From Solenopsis invicta (lineage: Eukaryota > Arthropoda > Insecta > Hymenoptera > Formicidae): a stretch of DNA of 64,000 nt. Positions 26,537-39,379 of this stretch are shown in pieces. The stretch is taken from NCBI RefSeq assembly GCF_016802725.1, contig NC_052672.1, positions 14,828,710 through 14,892,709 on the forward strand. The letters are read 5' to 3'. How positions within the stretch are numbered: the stretch's first letter is position 1; each line of letters begins with the position of its first letter. The translations under genes and the position numbers were made by a program. Below the pieces are notes generated by a model. It saw nothing but the letters and a program-made list of their open reading frames with translations, searched no databases and was not told where the DNA came from.

Positions 26537-26682
26537 AATACGCTACGGTGGGCTACATGGCGAAGAGGATTCAGATGCGGAAAAATCGCTTCCAAAAGAT
26601 AGCCGAGAGCATGAAGGCCGCGAGCGAAAATCCAGGACCCCGCGTGCCCGGTGATCATGGCGATCATGCGCCTAAGCAAACT
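26537..26682 (+). CDS. Rdl: Rdl exon 8 (M3 end and start of intracellular loop)
   Basis: A 146-nt exon, phase 1 in and phase 0 out, with acceptor TCACAG and donor ACT|GTGAGT. It encodes EYATVGYMAKRIQMRKNRFQ and then a loop ending HGDHAPKQT. EYATVGYMAKRIQMRK is near-invariant in RDL. The Met of IQMRK is at a position edited in the fly transcript (from memory). If the donor were ignored, the frame would run 26 more codons to a stop at 26761-26763, giving a receptor lacking M4. The fly protein continues KQTVSN at this point, so alternative use of this donor or of an extra cassette is possible but not visible here. Confidence 0.93.
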
Positions 26683-28439
26683 GTGAGTAGCGACGGCCAG
26701 ATTGTCGTCGTTCACGAATTTCTTTCTTCCATGCAGAATGTCGTTTTGTCACCGCGCGTATGACCAGGAGATCCAGACGTACTAGAGCTCCCCTGGGCGA
26801 TTTTACACGCTTTCTTTCAGCAAGTAGACGATCGGATCTGTCAAGATGTCCAGATGTCCCGATCGTGGCACAATTACAGATTTATGCATAATCGTAGCAC
26901 TTGTTTCATAATTTTATGGCTCCCGAGAGCCGTGTGATGTTTTATCAGCATACACATACAACAAATATCATCTGTTTTGCCTATGTCAACGACGAAGAAT
27001 GTCTCAATTAAAAATTTTATACTAAACAACAAAAAATTTAAACAATGACATAATACTGAATGATGTGCTATAATCGTCATTCAAAATTTCTTTTTAATAT
27101 GCGACAGTCAACGAATCTTTAATAAGCAGCGATAATACTAAAGCTAATTAAGCTCTCTTTTTCCTCATCATAAAGGCAGGCTCAACAAGACGAAGCCGAG
27201 CATTATCCTCGATCTGGCTCAGCACGTACCATCGCGCAATGTAAATATGCACTGTATCCCCCCTCTCCCCTTAAAAAAGAGATCTAGAAACGGCAGGCTC
27301 GACACACGAAAGGTCAAAAGCTAAAAGGTTCTGCGAAATGAATTTCCCATTCGGCCGCGCAACGCGCCGGACAACATGCTTCGTGCCAACACGGACACGA
27401 CGCACTATAAATTTTCTTTTAATCTTGGGTATTGTAGACCCCTCTCCCCCTTCCTCTCTGGAAAAACGGAAAATATTAAAAGACCGGAAAAGAAAGAGGA
27501 CAATGTGGGAGAGCGGAAAGAAGTGAGTAAACGAGCGACAGAGATGAACGGGACGGACGACGAAGGACGGTCATAAAGCGTCGGATAAGAGAATGAGACG
27601 TTTTAATTAATTATTATTACAAAATTAATTATTCATGCTATACAGCGGTAAATGCCTAATAACGTTACGTGATTCCTTTAATTACATACTACGTTAATTA
27701 CGTTTTCTTTCAAAACTTTTACAGTTGCTTCTTCGAAATACGAAAAGAATACTCAAGTTGAATATATATAATAATATCTGTGATAATTTTCTTAGCATTA
27801 TTCTTTCAAATAAATTTCAATAATAAAATCTAATTAATAATAAAAATAATGAAAGTATCAAAAATATTCTTATAGTTTTCTATAGTTCATTTCATGTCTC
27901 TACATTGATATTAACTTTAAATAGACAGAAATTAAATTCTAATCTAATTCTTTCCATTTTACATCAAAGAAATACAAGTCTCTTGTAACGATCGTCTAAT
28001 GATTGTGTGCCAGCAAGTAATAATATTAATAATAACAATTTTCCTACATCTCATTTCGACAGTACATATATCAATTAGCATCACATACACTAGCTTTTAA
28101 TTGAATTTTCACTAATCCGTTTTGCTTGAGCACGAGCAATCGCACCGCGCGTTTCGACGAACCGCGGTTCTTTTACGAGAGACTTTTCCTATTTCATACT
28201 TAAACATTTGTCAAATAAACAAACAGTCGCAACAGCGACGTAAAAGCAGGTGAGTCTCTCGAACGCCGATCGCTCCGATAACTACGTAAAATCGGACGTC
28301 ACCGCGCTGAACGATAAAATATACACTGCCCGGTCCTCGGTGTCGCATGCCAAATCGACAAAGTACGGGGTAAACCTCGGGTGAGGGACACCCCACGGCA
28401 AACTGCCGTGTCTCTTGTAAGTGGTCCCATGTTGTCCAG
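26683..28439 (+). other. Rdl intron (exon 8 to exon 9)
   Basis: About 1.76 kb, AT-rich from 27600 to 28100. I looked for a cassette like the fly VSNRPIGFSN segment and found none. No repeats beyond simple AT runs. Confidence 0.6.
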
Positions 28440-28584
28440 GAGGTGCGGTTCAAGGTGCACGACCCAAAGGCACACAGCAAAGGTGGGACTCTCGAGAACA
28501 CCATAAACGGTCGTGCCGATGAAGAATCGGCAGGTGCGCCGCAACATATTATTCATCCTAGCAAGGACATCACCAAGCTCTACG
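28440..28584 (+). CDS. Rdl: Rdl exon 9 (M3-M4 intracellular loop)
   Basis: A 145-nt exon, phase 0 in and phase 1 out, with acceptor GTCCAG and donor GTATGA. It encodes EVRFKVHDPKAHSKGGTLEN, then TINGRADEESAGAPQHII and HPSKDITKLYG. The first 20 residues are the conserved core of the RDL loop. The Gly/Pro/Gln-rich expansion seen in the fly loop is absent, so the whole M3-M4 loop is only about 100 residues. Confidence 0.95.
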
Positions 28585-29186
28585 GTATGAGTAGACCATG
28601 TACGCACTTTTATATCACTATTTAACCCCCCCCCCTGCCTGGCAAGCTATCAAACAATATTCGGTTCTTAGCTTGGCAGGCTGTCTATTTCAACGAGCTT
28701 CTGAACGGTGGATAATAAACATTACTGTACGGTTTAACCGTCAGCGAGCTCGGAAGGCCACCGGCGTGGTGTCATCACCGGGTAAAGGGCCTGACAAGGC
28801 CGTCAATTGTGCAGTATGGATATCGAGTGCTTTGAACTTCGCGAAGACTATGCAATATTCATGGCCGATGATACCACGCGCCTGCGCCCAGCCGTTGTAT
28901 TATACTAATATATATATATATTTCTACATATATATATTTCTCTCTACGCTTGAAACACCGTCCGAAAACGCTTGTCACTGATCATCTCATAAAAAGCTTT
29001 TTGCATTTTAAGAAACATTTGTATAATTTCTTTTCAAGCATTACGATGCACTATTAGACGCTTCTTGTACCCTCCTGAGATAAACGGCACCGCGCGAACT
29101 CGGAAGCTCACTGAAATATGCAATTCTCCTCCCTTTAATCTTATGCGTCGCAACAATTCTAAGTCACTTTAACGTTTCTTAAATAG
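28585..29186 (+). other. Rdl intron (exon 9 to last exon)
   Basis: 602 nt, with a C run after the donor (28625-28636) and an AT repeat at about 28906-28940. The acceptor is AAATAG at 29186. Confidence 0.65.
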
Positions 29187-29332
29187 GCATAACGCCGTCG
29201 GACATCGACAAGTACTCCCGTATCGTATTCCCGGTATGTTTCGTTTGCTTCAATCTGATGTACTGGATCATTTACCTTCACATCAGCGACGTGGTCGCGG
29301 ACGACCTCGTGCTGCTCGAGGAGGCCAAGTAA
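29187..29332 (+). CDS. Rdl: Rdl last coding exon (M4, C-terminus, stop)
   Basis: 146 nt, phase 1 in. It encodes ITPSDIDKYSRIVFPVCFVC, completes M4 with FNLMYWIIYLH, and ends ISDVVADDLVLLEEAK with TAA at 29330-29332. The short extracellular tail after M4 is normal for RDL. The fly protein ends with a similar LVLLGEEK (from memory), which supports this stop as the natural one. Confidence 0.98.
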
Positions 29333-29568
29333 ACGACGACGACATCGCAGTGTGCTCCGAATCGACTAAGAAGAAGGGCAAAAGAGTGCACAGAAGCGAG
29401 CATTCTTACGTGTAAGAACGGAACGAGGACGGATTCACGAGAGAGGAAGCGAAAACGATTCGAGGAGGATAAATCAAGACGCGCTCGGTGACGGCTTTAG
29501 GACGGCAGTAGTAAAAGCGAGTAGTAAAAGCGAATGACATCCGAGACAGCCGTACCAGCTCGCAAGCC

Positions 29569-29607
<39 letters not shown>

Positions 29608-29608
29608 C
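29569..29608. repeat. (AG)n microsatellite
   Basis: A near-perfect GA dinucleotide run about 240 nt after the Rdl stop codon, with one interrupting A-rich unit. It creates a Ser/Leu open frame on the minus strand. Confidence 0.95.
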
Positions 29609-30381
29609 ATGCTCTCAAAACATGCGCTTAGGTTCGTCTCGAGAGCACGGTAACCACTTCTCTACTGGAAGTAGTAGCGGACAAATACGCGCGGGCAGTC
29701 GCGCGGTTGCCTAGATATGGAGTAGGACTACTTTGCCATCACTAGCAAGTAGTAACGGACGACCGACGCAGACTCCGACGTGGCTTACCAAACGCGCGCT
29801 CCCACTACTCGCGCGGCGTTGTGGCTACCGCAATTTCTACAGGCAGCAGGCTTTCGTTCATCAATCAGCGATCGGGCACGCGTAAGCCTCAGCTATCATC
29901 GCTGTCCACGAAGCGTCTTCGTTAAAGACTCAATATATATATATATATATAATATAAATACATAAATATAAATATATAGATACGTTGCGCGATACATAGA
30001 AATATATATGTCGCGACACAAGCGAAACGGCAAGCAAGAGCTCAATCGCGAAGGCGAATCCACGAGCATACATACCATAAAACATTGCCAGTCTAGGTAT
30101 CTCTAGTTCTTAAACGGAGAAAATACCTTCGATATAAACACTTGTCAATTTAGCCACCATTACATAGTAACGTTAACTAACGCTAAGAACAACACCGAGA
30201 CTCGTCGGTTTGAAGCGACGATTCAATCGAGAGCAGCTTGAGGACGGAAAAATATAGGATTATCGACGTTCGTCGAGGTCGAGGATGAATCGTCGCTCTG
30301 ACGCCGTCAGCAGCGTTCGCGCGCAGAGGAAACGTAGCGGAAATCGCATGGTGGCATGTGTGCGCGTGCATGCGAGCGAAC

Positions 30382-30412
30382 GAGAGAGAGAGAGAGAGAG
30401 AGAGAGTGAGAG
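30382..30412. repeat. (GA)n microsatellite
   Basis: A dinucleotide GA run downstream of Rdl, in the same orientation as the run at 29.57 kb. Confidence 0.92.
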
Positions 30413-33400
30413 AACGAATGAACGCGAGCGTTAATGTATGAGTGAAGCCGCGTGCGTGGAACGAAGAAACGGCGGGAAAGTTCATATTCCGAACGAAGAT
30501 AATGTACTATCGGAGACTGGTGCGACTTATTATCTAAGTAAGTACAGTAAGTATATGTATATTAACATATATACGCGCGCGCGTACGCGGCCACGTTAGG
30601 TACGCGCGTACATGCATATTAGACACGTGCGTGCACACGTGCGTACGCAGAGCGCGTACAGACGATGAGCATTCTAAGCGAGAGACATACAAATATGACA
30701 GTACAAGGGGGTGGTAACGCGACGCAGAACGCCCACGACGAAAGTGGCTCGGGTTTCACGGGTAGCGGCCTCACTTCAGCATCCGCATTTATTTGGATTA
30801 CGGCCAGTAAGAGCCAGATCTCTTTTCATTTCGTAGGACTTTTTTACGATTTTTCACGACGCGACTTTTGTATTTCTGTATGTACGACTCGCGTCGCCGC
30901 TACGATGAAATCGGTGTTGACTGTCGTCACTCGTCCCAGGGCGTCTCTAAACGCGTGTACGTGCGTGTGCACATGGCTCAATCGGGAGTACTCTTAGCTC
31001 GTACTACGTAGTCGCGACTGTTTACATAGGGAAACTCCCGGGACGTATAATGATTATAGATCGGACGTAAAAAACACTCCAACCGAGTCGAAAAATTCGA
31101 GAGGGACAATGGACCAAGGCAGAATGCGGCTCCAGTATTTGCGTGATATTCACTTTCGTTTGAAAAAGATTTTCGTTAGAGAACAATTCACACATATATA
31201 ATTAACGTATAAAATACACATGTCGCAAATATGAACATATCTTTTATTATATTGTATATATATTTAAAAACCGTGGCGAAGAATGTGATAAAAATATTAA
31301 TTTATACAACCGCGGTTATCACTCTGTTAGTAACAGACTGCTAAATTACTCAAATATTTTCCTTGGGAATTTTATTCGCGCATCTTAAATCGCATGCCTT
31401 TATATCGCCTACGTAACGACAGCGAACCGACGTAGCCGCACTGGATTTTGACTATTTAATTTGTAGATAATTCCATCGACATTCGTTTAAGTATTTATAT
31501 AGAGATGAGGAAGACAGTGTGAAACACAATCGCTCTTATTTGTGGATTGCTTTTAGCTCCGCGCTTACAACGGTTTTCTTGTTTCAACGTATTTCGTTGC
31601 CCAATGTTTTGTCAATTTAATTAACGTTAATTGCATGGTGTTCTACTTGCTTCTCTCGGGGTGCTGCGCACTCACTGCTCGTACTTTCTGAAATCCTGTT
31701 CGCCATTACAGACCATCGATCACTTACACAAGAAGTTTCCAAAACCTACACTCGAAACTTTCTTCTTTACGCCTTTCATATATAAGCTACATAGTAGCCG
31801 AGTACTTTCTTTTAAATGTAGCTAATTCTTCCTCGGTAAAGATTGGATTGGATGCTATCTTTTGCTTTTTTTCTAATTTTCATGATTATACATCTCAATA
31901 ATTAAACTTCAACTGAAAACTTTATTAAATCCGATTTAAAATTGATTGAAAAATAATTTTACCTACATTTATTTCGAAAACTTGATTCTTTAAAACTTGC
32001 CAATCTTCAAGCGCCGGCAATATAAGAACAATTGAGCGACGTTCTTTTTAGTTGGACTTCTGGTGTTTATGATTTAAGAGAAGCGCGGAAAACTTCTGGA
32101 ACGTTCTATATACATATATACTTGCAAGCACTCTCTTTTTACTGGCCTTCTCTCTTGCCCCTCGGACGTAGCGGCTGACTGCAAGCTGGGCCGTGGAAGC
32201 TTGCCATTCAGGATATCGACCAGCTGACACGCCCAACCCACCCTCTGACTCTTTCTCATCCCTTCTAACGCCATCGCTCTTACTCTTCCTCTCCCTATTC
32301 TCGTCCTCCATTCTACTTCGCAATCGCCAAATAGTCCATTTACCAGACGCTACTGTCAGTCGTGCATTTAATAAGGAGATCCTTGCCACAGCGTGCTCCG
32401 CGAGAATTCTTTATGGAAATAGGTAATCCGTAGTCGAGGATTCTGCCTTGGATCACTACCCACCTCAGATATTCGAGAGAAACGAAAGAGGGATGGTCAT
32501 ATTCGAGCGTCACGTTTTACCAATACGAAAACGCTGAACCGTGCGATTTTTATTAGATAACATCGATCAACCTTATCGATTTTATTATCGAAAAGAGAAT
32601 TACGAATTCTCAGTAGGAACAATTACGCAACATTTTTAGCACCTATTAAGATACACCGTAATAAAATTATGAAATTCAATTGGCAACGTCCTTTCGCTGA
32701 GCAAACACTTAAATTTTTTACACAAAAATCGAAAGAGAAAAATATAAAGGTACATCTTCACTAAATCGTCGAAGCCGTGTAAAGAAGCACTAGTTTATAT
32801 ATCAATAGATTTTTTTTAATACACTCAATTAAATGATTCTCTAAACAATATAAAAAAAAGTCACAAAACGGTTTACAAGATATTCAGAAAAGCATCTAAC
32901 AATTAATAGATCTCTTAGAAATGTTAATAACATTTAAATGTTTTTAGATGTTTTTTAAATGAGTGTCTTCAAATTGATATCAATCTGATTCTAAAAAGAA
33001 TAATTCTAGGTCCGTGAATAAGGAGCGACTCACAAAATTCTCAAGTATCAATGTCAATTTTATATTCCCATAGTGTGACTTGTACTTTAAGATTACAATT
33101 TGAGACCGATACAACTTCGATCGCGTTTCCATCGTCGCAAATAAACAACAGCGACGAGTTATCAGTGTTTACGACGTGTTCACAACATTTAGCGAGATTA
33201 TACCGATCCGATTAATCGTTGTACGTACTTTTACTCTTTCGCGAAGACGATTGCACGCGCTCCGCCGGCTCTCTCGACTTTTCCAGACACACCAGCACCA
33301 GCGCGATTACACGACACCCGATACGTAGACTTAACATCTCTCGCGAGATTCAGATGCGATCGATTCGCCATCACGGACACAATCAACCGCGGCGTTTCGT

Positions 33401-34890
33401 TCGCGCGTTTAATTCGGCGACTTATTTCGCTTTCGCGTTTTCCGCGCCGAACACTCGGCATCCGGCTCTCAATCGCGGTCACGCGATAATACAAATAATA
33501 GGCGGCGCGAGTTTGTCGTGCGCGAGAAGGCGCAAATCGCGTGCCCAGCCCTCGTTCGTTTCTTTCTTCGACAGCACTCGTACATAATATATAAGTATCG
33601 ATACATTTCTCCACGTCCGCCCCAACCGGAAGCGTTGTGTGCAATTTATATAACTGTACATCCGTTATCTACTCGGAGTCTCTATACTAACGGGAGGGTG
33701 AGGGAAAAAAAAGAGGATCTAACTCGTTTTATCGTTGTGATATATTCTATGGTAGCTATATGCATTTATTCGCGCGTACATGATGACATATACGCGTGCC
33801 TATTGTTTACGCTGAATCTTTAAGATGGACAAATGGCGGGAATTGGCGTGTCCACGATCAAAGGCGGTGAAAAACTCTTCCTTAGATAGACATATAGTTA
33901 GGTATAAAGTAAAGCAAATAATTAAATAACGTAATAATTAATTAACTCTACGGATAACGAAATAATTAACGTAATAAAACGCGTCGCATGCATCTTGCGA
34001 TACAATATGTTAGCTTCGAAATCACGAATGAACGATATTCCTTTCTAACGCGCGATACTAAATCAATTCATCAATTTATTAATGATGATGGATTACGATG
34101 CAATTGTGATTCAAAATGATCGATTACGCACTAATTTCTTGAGAACACATGAGTACAACGCGCATCCGTTACAATCGTTTAGATGCATTCTTTATTCATT
34201 TAACTCCATCACGACTACGGAGAATATTTTGTTAATTATTACATTATTTAAGGTATTCATAATGCTCAAATAAATTTCTAACGTATGTACATTTGCTTGA
34301 TCTAAATAAGTATTTGAAAGTTAGGAAAGTTTGCTGATCCAACGTAAAAAATTTAGTAGCAGGAAACTCATCACCAAGCGCATTCATCTACGATAATTCA
34401 ATCGCTCAATGCGATTCCTTGTGCCGAATATTAAAAAAAAAATAAAAATAAAAATAAAAAACGCGTGCATTATAAGCGCAAATCGACATACGCACGTCAT
34501 ATGGGACGCGCCAATTCCCCACAGACGTCACGATCGACCATTATTATTATTAATCACAATGAAATTTTTATTACCTTTATTATTATCTTTATTACCGTTA
34601 ACATTATAAATGACCGTTTAAAGATTACGACGTTCTTTATCCTCTGGCAGGATGACTACTTGCGTTATCGGCGGGCACTTATATATATATCGCGTATAAC
34701 ATTACCAAATAGATGAAATCGTTATAAAGACAAAGAGCAACCGATGCGCAGGCATCTCGGGATTTAATGAGAAGAGATACAGAGAAAAATACACAAACTA
34801 TTAATATTATATAAATCGATCACATTTTGTAAATACGAGTTTTATACAGAGCATTGTATTCGTTAAACAAAGAGAGTACCTATTGCGGAG

Positions 34891-35000
34891 TAATATATAT
34901 ACATATTATATATATTATACATACATATATATATACATATTATATATATTATACATACATATATATATATACATATTATATATATATATATATATATATA
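34891..35000. repeat. AT-rich minisatellite, unit about 34-36 bp
   Basis: The word ACATATTATA recurs at 34901, 34935 and 34971 in a framework of TATATA and ATACATACAT, giving just under three units and then a pure (TA)n tail to about 35000. Confidence 0.85.
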
Positions 35001-35128
35001 CGCAAATGTAGTGCACACGAAAATGTGACTGTTCGCACGTATTTAGGTAAATCACTTTTAAAGTATAGGAAAAAGAGAAAACCAAAGTAGACTGGAAGAA
35101 CGTCGGGGGCCGGAAAGTTAGTGCGTAC

Positions 35129-35202
35129 GTTCATTCGTTCATTCGTTCGTTCGTTCGTTCGTTCGTTCGTTCGTTCGTCCGTTCGTCCGTACGTTCATTC
35201 GC
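35129..35202. repeat. (GTTC)n tetranucleotide repeat
   Basis: A TTCG/TTCA tetranucleotide run with a few CCGT variants at the right end. It gives a repeated Asn-Glu-Arg-Thr open frame on the minus strand, not a gene. Confidence 0.92.
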
Positions 35203-37306
35203 AGCGAATGTAGGTCATAAAAATCGACAGCTCGAAATTGATTACGTGCTGACCATCTGCGTAATGATAGATTCGGAGTATCTTCCGCGATCGCCGATCG
35301 ACCGTCGAAGACCAGAAGAGTTGAACTATATATACACATATATAATATACACACATATAACACACACACACACACACTTAAATAAACTTTTTATCATTAT
35401 ACGTAGATAAGAACGACGACGTGAGAAAATATCTACGTGGTCAAGCTTTTTATCAATCCATCCACGTATTATGCATTCGCAATCATTACTCATCTGCGGA
35501 CGTAAGCGTAAAAAAATTGCTCAAAACATGGTTGTCAAGTCACCAGCAAATGTACAGAAATCACGAGTAATTTATTTAAGTTTTATAGAAACGTCCATTG
35601 GCAAGATTATATTTATATCAACGTGTATCAACGTAAAAACGTCGAAGAGAGCCTTTCGCAAACCGGAACACTTTACCTCATTTTACCTCTAGCATTATCG
35701 CTAGCTAGCCTTATAGCATTTCACTACGAGATGATCATAGCACTACGAGAAATTATCGACAGTACGAACGCTCACGTCGTTCGATCATCTTTGCCGCGAG
35801 AACGAGAAACTCTTCTGGACCGGTACGCAACACGACTGAATCGTCATCGGCGTGTGCACTCTCTGACAAGACCACGACAATTCAAGCCGCGTTGTAACGA
35901 AAACTGCCAACTTCATATTGCAATATACGTTTTAGTCAATCGTGGCGATGTAAAAAAAAAAAAAAAAACGAGGAATAGAGCGAACGCGAACGGTGCAATC
36001 ATTTCGGATAACAATGAGAAATAAACGCCGATGTATCTCCGATCGCGTCGATTGGTCAATTCGAAATACTTCGCGAAATATTCGAGTAATGAATCAATTG
36101 ATTTATCATTGATAGGGAAGTGCAAATCGCGATACGTTCAATCGATCGCACGCACATTCTGTATATTCTGTATAACTTTATAGTTCCACAATTTTTATTT
36201 TGAATTCCATAAATTAAAAAGTTATAATTTGCGCCAAGAAGATATAGACAAAGAATTAAAATTATCTATTAGTTAACGTTATAAAACGATCACTTGACAT
36301 GTATTGTATAAATATAAATGTACCATATTGTATATAACAAACTTTGCGTTATATAACTATAGACAATTAGATTATATAGAAGATTATATTGATAAATACA
36401 ATTGTCTTATTATATTATTTGCGCAATATTGAATTAAATTATATTATTTATCATAAACGTCTGTATGAGTACGGGAGGTAGTCTTTACGAAATGAGTGAG
36501 CGAACGATTGAAGCGAGACATTCTAATCGGTATTAATCGCAGAGCGTAGTGCTGCGAGGACACGGAGGAAACGAAATTGATCGGAAGGCATTAGGGAGAA
36601 ATTGGGGAAAGCGAAATTTGTAGAGTTGTAGAAGCAGAAGATATGTGATTGCGATTTACTCGTGCCGCAAGCGAGAAACGTACACGTGAAGTACGGCATA
36701 GCGATCGTTTGCATTTAACTAGTCCTAAAACACCTCTCGCTTGTCGCCGGAGATCCCCGCAGTTCGTACCAGCTGCTTCCGATATTTCTCGCAACCGCCA
36801 TTCACTCGAGATAGTTTCGAGAATTTCGAGCAGCGTCGAATCGAGCTCGACGGATTTCAGGGATGCAATCTTCAGTTATCACGAAATTGAGGTCGTTTCC
36901 TCTCTCTCCGGTGGATCGCGTACTTCTCATGCATCGCAATCGAGATCGCTTCGTGAACTATTTCGATCGCTCGAAATCGGCGGCAAATGCAAATACGACG
37001 AAGGGTGCATTCCCTTACGGGTAAGAGTATGTACTGCTTCGCGAAGGGCGGAAAAAGCGAGGATCGGCGAACGCGAACGAAACTCTGAATGAAAGAACGA
37101 AGGCGAAAGTTGTGGCGCGACGAGTCGTCTCGACGAGAGTACCAAATTCTAAAATGTATTTAAAGACACACGCTAACTGCATTATACTGTAGAAACGTAT
37201 TCTACGAAACGTAAACTGTAAGAAAGACAATGTAGATACACACGATATCCTAAACACACGCATACTCAAACACGAACACGCAGCCATTGCACGCATACAT
37301 AAAAAA

Positions 37307-37313
<7 letters not shown>

Positions 37314-37344
<31 letters not shown>
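37314..37344. repeat. (CA)n microsatellite
   Basis: An AC dinucleotide run within a larger CA-rich patch starting near 37225. Confidence 0.93.
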
Positions 37345-37346
<2 letters not shown>

Positions 37347-39111
37347 CACGAACACCTAAAGATAGCCCTCTAGATCGGCGATTACCATCTCGAGAAGCGA
37401 TTATATAAATTAATTAACGATATATACATACTTATATATATACCGGCACTTGGTAGACAGGTACACGTACCGAGTATACCTACACTACCTGCAACTTTCT
37501 ACTCGGCTGCGAGGCCGATTGTGCGAGGTAAAAAAAAAGAGTGAGAGAGCGAAAGTGAGAGAATGAGAGTGAGAGTGAAAGAGAGAGAAAGATGGAAAAA
37601 GAAAAGCGAAAAGGCTGACGTAAAAAATCGATGTAAACGGTGGGGGAGAGACGTGTAACGTTCGTTTGTACGGCGCGCAATAGTGCGAATATACGCATAA
37701 TAGCTAGACATAGACTAATAGGTCCGGAAAACAAATACCGAGTGTCTGTCGTAATCGGGATCATGGTGTATCCCGTTCGTGTAAGAATGCCGCGTGTCTA
37801 CTGCGTACACGGAAAGTACGTGCGTGAGAATCTCCGTGGTCTGTATCCTGTATTGCGGAAGTTCCTGTTCCTCGAGACAGCGACAAAAAGAAGAAGAGGC
37901 GGATTACGGGGGAGAACGATGACGAAGATGAAACAAACAAACTTATCGAGAAATTTTGTAGATATTATCCGATTCGCGCGGGGGCCGCCAGAATCTGCCC
38001 GAAGCACGCCGATCTCCCATCCCATCTTCGTACGACGCACGAATGCAGTCTCGCGAGCGAACCACAAGGCTGGATATACACCTGACAGTTTTACCATCTC
38101 GGGAATCGTTCTAAGAGCGATTATCGATTTCATCGAGCACTACTCTTCCTTCAACTCTGACTAATAATCGCAATTACCGACGGTTCCTCCATTTTAACGG
38201 CACGTTTAAAAAAAAAATGTACGTAGTAAAAATTTGACTGATTCGCACCGAACGTGGACCCTTTTAGCGTTTAATCGTATCTAAAGTAAAGTATTACAAA
38301 TGTTTTCTAGCAACATAAATAACGGCTAATTATAACATTTATTAACACGCAAATAAATATCGGCAAGAAAAGAATTACATACATTTCAAGTTGTTGCAAA
38401 TTTAAGAGAAGTTGATTACCATAGGAAAATATATATAAAAAAAATCGGACATTAGAGAGTAACACGTAATTTCTATCGAACTTCCTCGCGTTAACGAACG
38501 AAAGAATTGTATAACAAGCTGTCACAAAAGAATCTTATCGTCGCTTTTTTCTCCGGAAAAAGCGACACGGTAAGATAAAAGAGTGATACCGTGTCCCTAT
38601 AAAGACGTCCATCTTGAAGGAAGCAGAAGAAATGTCGCTTTGAAAGAGTAAAACTTTCGAGTGTGCATCAGCCTGAGTAATCTCTGTGACGTAAGAAAAA
38701 CATTACCGTCGCGTAAAAATGAGAAGGCGGAAGACATCTGCTAATAGAGACGGGAAGTAGGTCAGATCCCGGCAAGCGCCCTCATTTACGATTAGCCGCG
38801 CGCTATTAAGGCCATTTTTTGTAATATCCGAATAAAATGCATGGTCGATGATGACGTACGAAAACTTACTTTTTCTCTAACGATCGAACGACTCAACCTT
38901 TAGGGACTCGAAACTCACGACAGGCCAGCATCATCGGGACGTGCGCTGCTTATCGTTTGGCTACAACTCTACGTGGGGATTTGCGAACTCTCGACGGCAA
39001 TTCTCAACAGTAAAAGCATTAAGACTGTGTTGTAATCGTCAATTCTCCGTCACCACATAATTACATGTCTAAAGAATAGTTTCGTTAAAATATCGGAAAA
39101 TTTTGCTGAAT

Positions 39112-39286
39112 ACAGATCTGAAAAAAATTTTGTTAGACCATCAAAATAATTCTGTAAGATGCTCAAGTTCAAGCATTGCTAGAATGTCGAAACTTTTAGC
39201 AGAATCAAGCAAAGTTGCTAAGAACGGCTTGAACAAACCCTATATAATTATTTTAATGGTCCAATAAAATTTACTTTCAGATCTGT
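39112..39286. mobile_element. Palindromic element, about 175 bp, 40-bp arms
   Basis: The left arm, starting ACAGATCTGAAA at 39112 and running to 39151, pairs imperfectly with the right arm at 39246-39286 ending TTTCAGATCTGT. Inside, GTTCAAGC near 39168 and GCTTGAAC near 39228 pair again, so most of the element can fold into one long hairpin. There is no open frame. It is most likely a hairpin-type MITE; I see no clear target-site duplication. Confidence 0.6.
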
Positions 39287-39315
39287 GAGCACTGATTATA
39301 CGTTCTCTAAGTCGA

Positions 39316-39379
39316 AAACGTGAAAAGTGAAAATCTTTATTATTAAAGTTAATGAAAAAAATTTTCACTTTTCACGTTT
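39316..39379. repeat. Perfect 19-bp inverted repeat (hairpin)
   Basis: AAACGTGAAAAGTGAAAAT at 39316-39334 is the exact reverse complement of 39361-39379, with a 26-nt AT-rich loop that pairs partly. It lies 29 nt after the palindromic element at 39112, so the two may be parts of one insertion. Confidence 0.8.

Larger units (their letters stand above)
2574..29332 (+). other. Rdl: Rdl gene, 3' portion (GABA-gated chloride channel subunit)
   Basis: This is the locus span for the exons listed separately below. The product is the insect RDL subunit, a pentameric Cys-loop receptor that opens a chloride pore in neuronal membranes when GABA binds. It is the target of cyclodienes, fipronil and related insecticides (family knowledge). 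Seen here: ligand-binding loops, a Cys-loop, M1-M4 and a stop. Exon lengths with one copy of each alternative pair are 68, 227, 83, 138, 285, 146, 145 and 146 nt. With the one base carried in from exon 2 this totals 413 codons with no frame break. The signal peptide and the first part of the extracellular domain are encoded upstream of the window. Intron sizes range from 602 nt to about 7.6 kb. Exon numbers follow the fly gene for exons 3-6; numbers after that are positional. Confidence 0.97.
29333..30700 (+). other. Probable start of the Rdl 3' UTR
   Basis: The sequence right after the stop is CpG-richer than the introns and contains (GA)n runs at 29569-29608 and 30382-30412, with no splice or coding signal. 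It should be 3' UTR. I cannot fix its end: AATAAA hexamers occur at 32660 and 33140 and at many AT-rich places further on, none with a clearly better context. Confidence 0.5.
30701..39111. other. Intergenic or long 3' UTR sequence, no recognised gene
   Basis: About 8.4 kb between the probable Rdl 3' UTR start and the first inverted-repeat element. CpG-rich patches lie at about 33220-33680, 36480-37120 and 37640-38160. The open frames there (up to 174 codons, 37640-38164 +) have no recognisable domain and overlap frames on the other strand. Microsatellites and a minisatellite are listed separately. Part of this could still be Rdl 3' UTR, since neuronal channel genes often have long ones (inference). 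Confidence 0.5.

Noticed and set aside
37640..38164. A 174-codon + strand open frame downstream of Rdl
   Set aside because: No recognisable domain, basic and irregular composition, and an overlapping minus-strand frame of 111 codons. More likely chance or 3' UTR.
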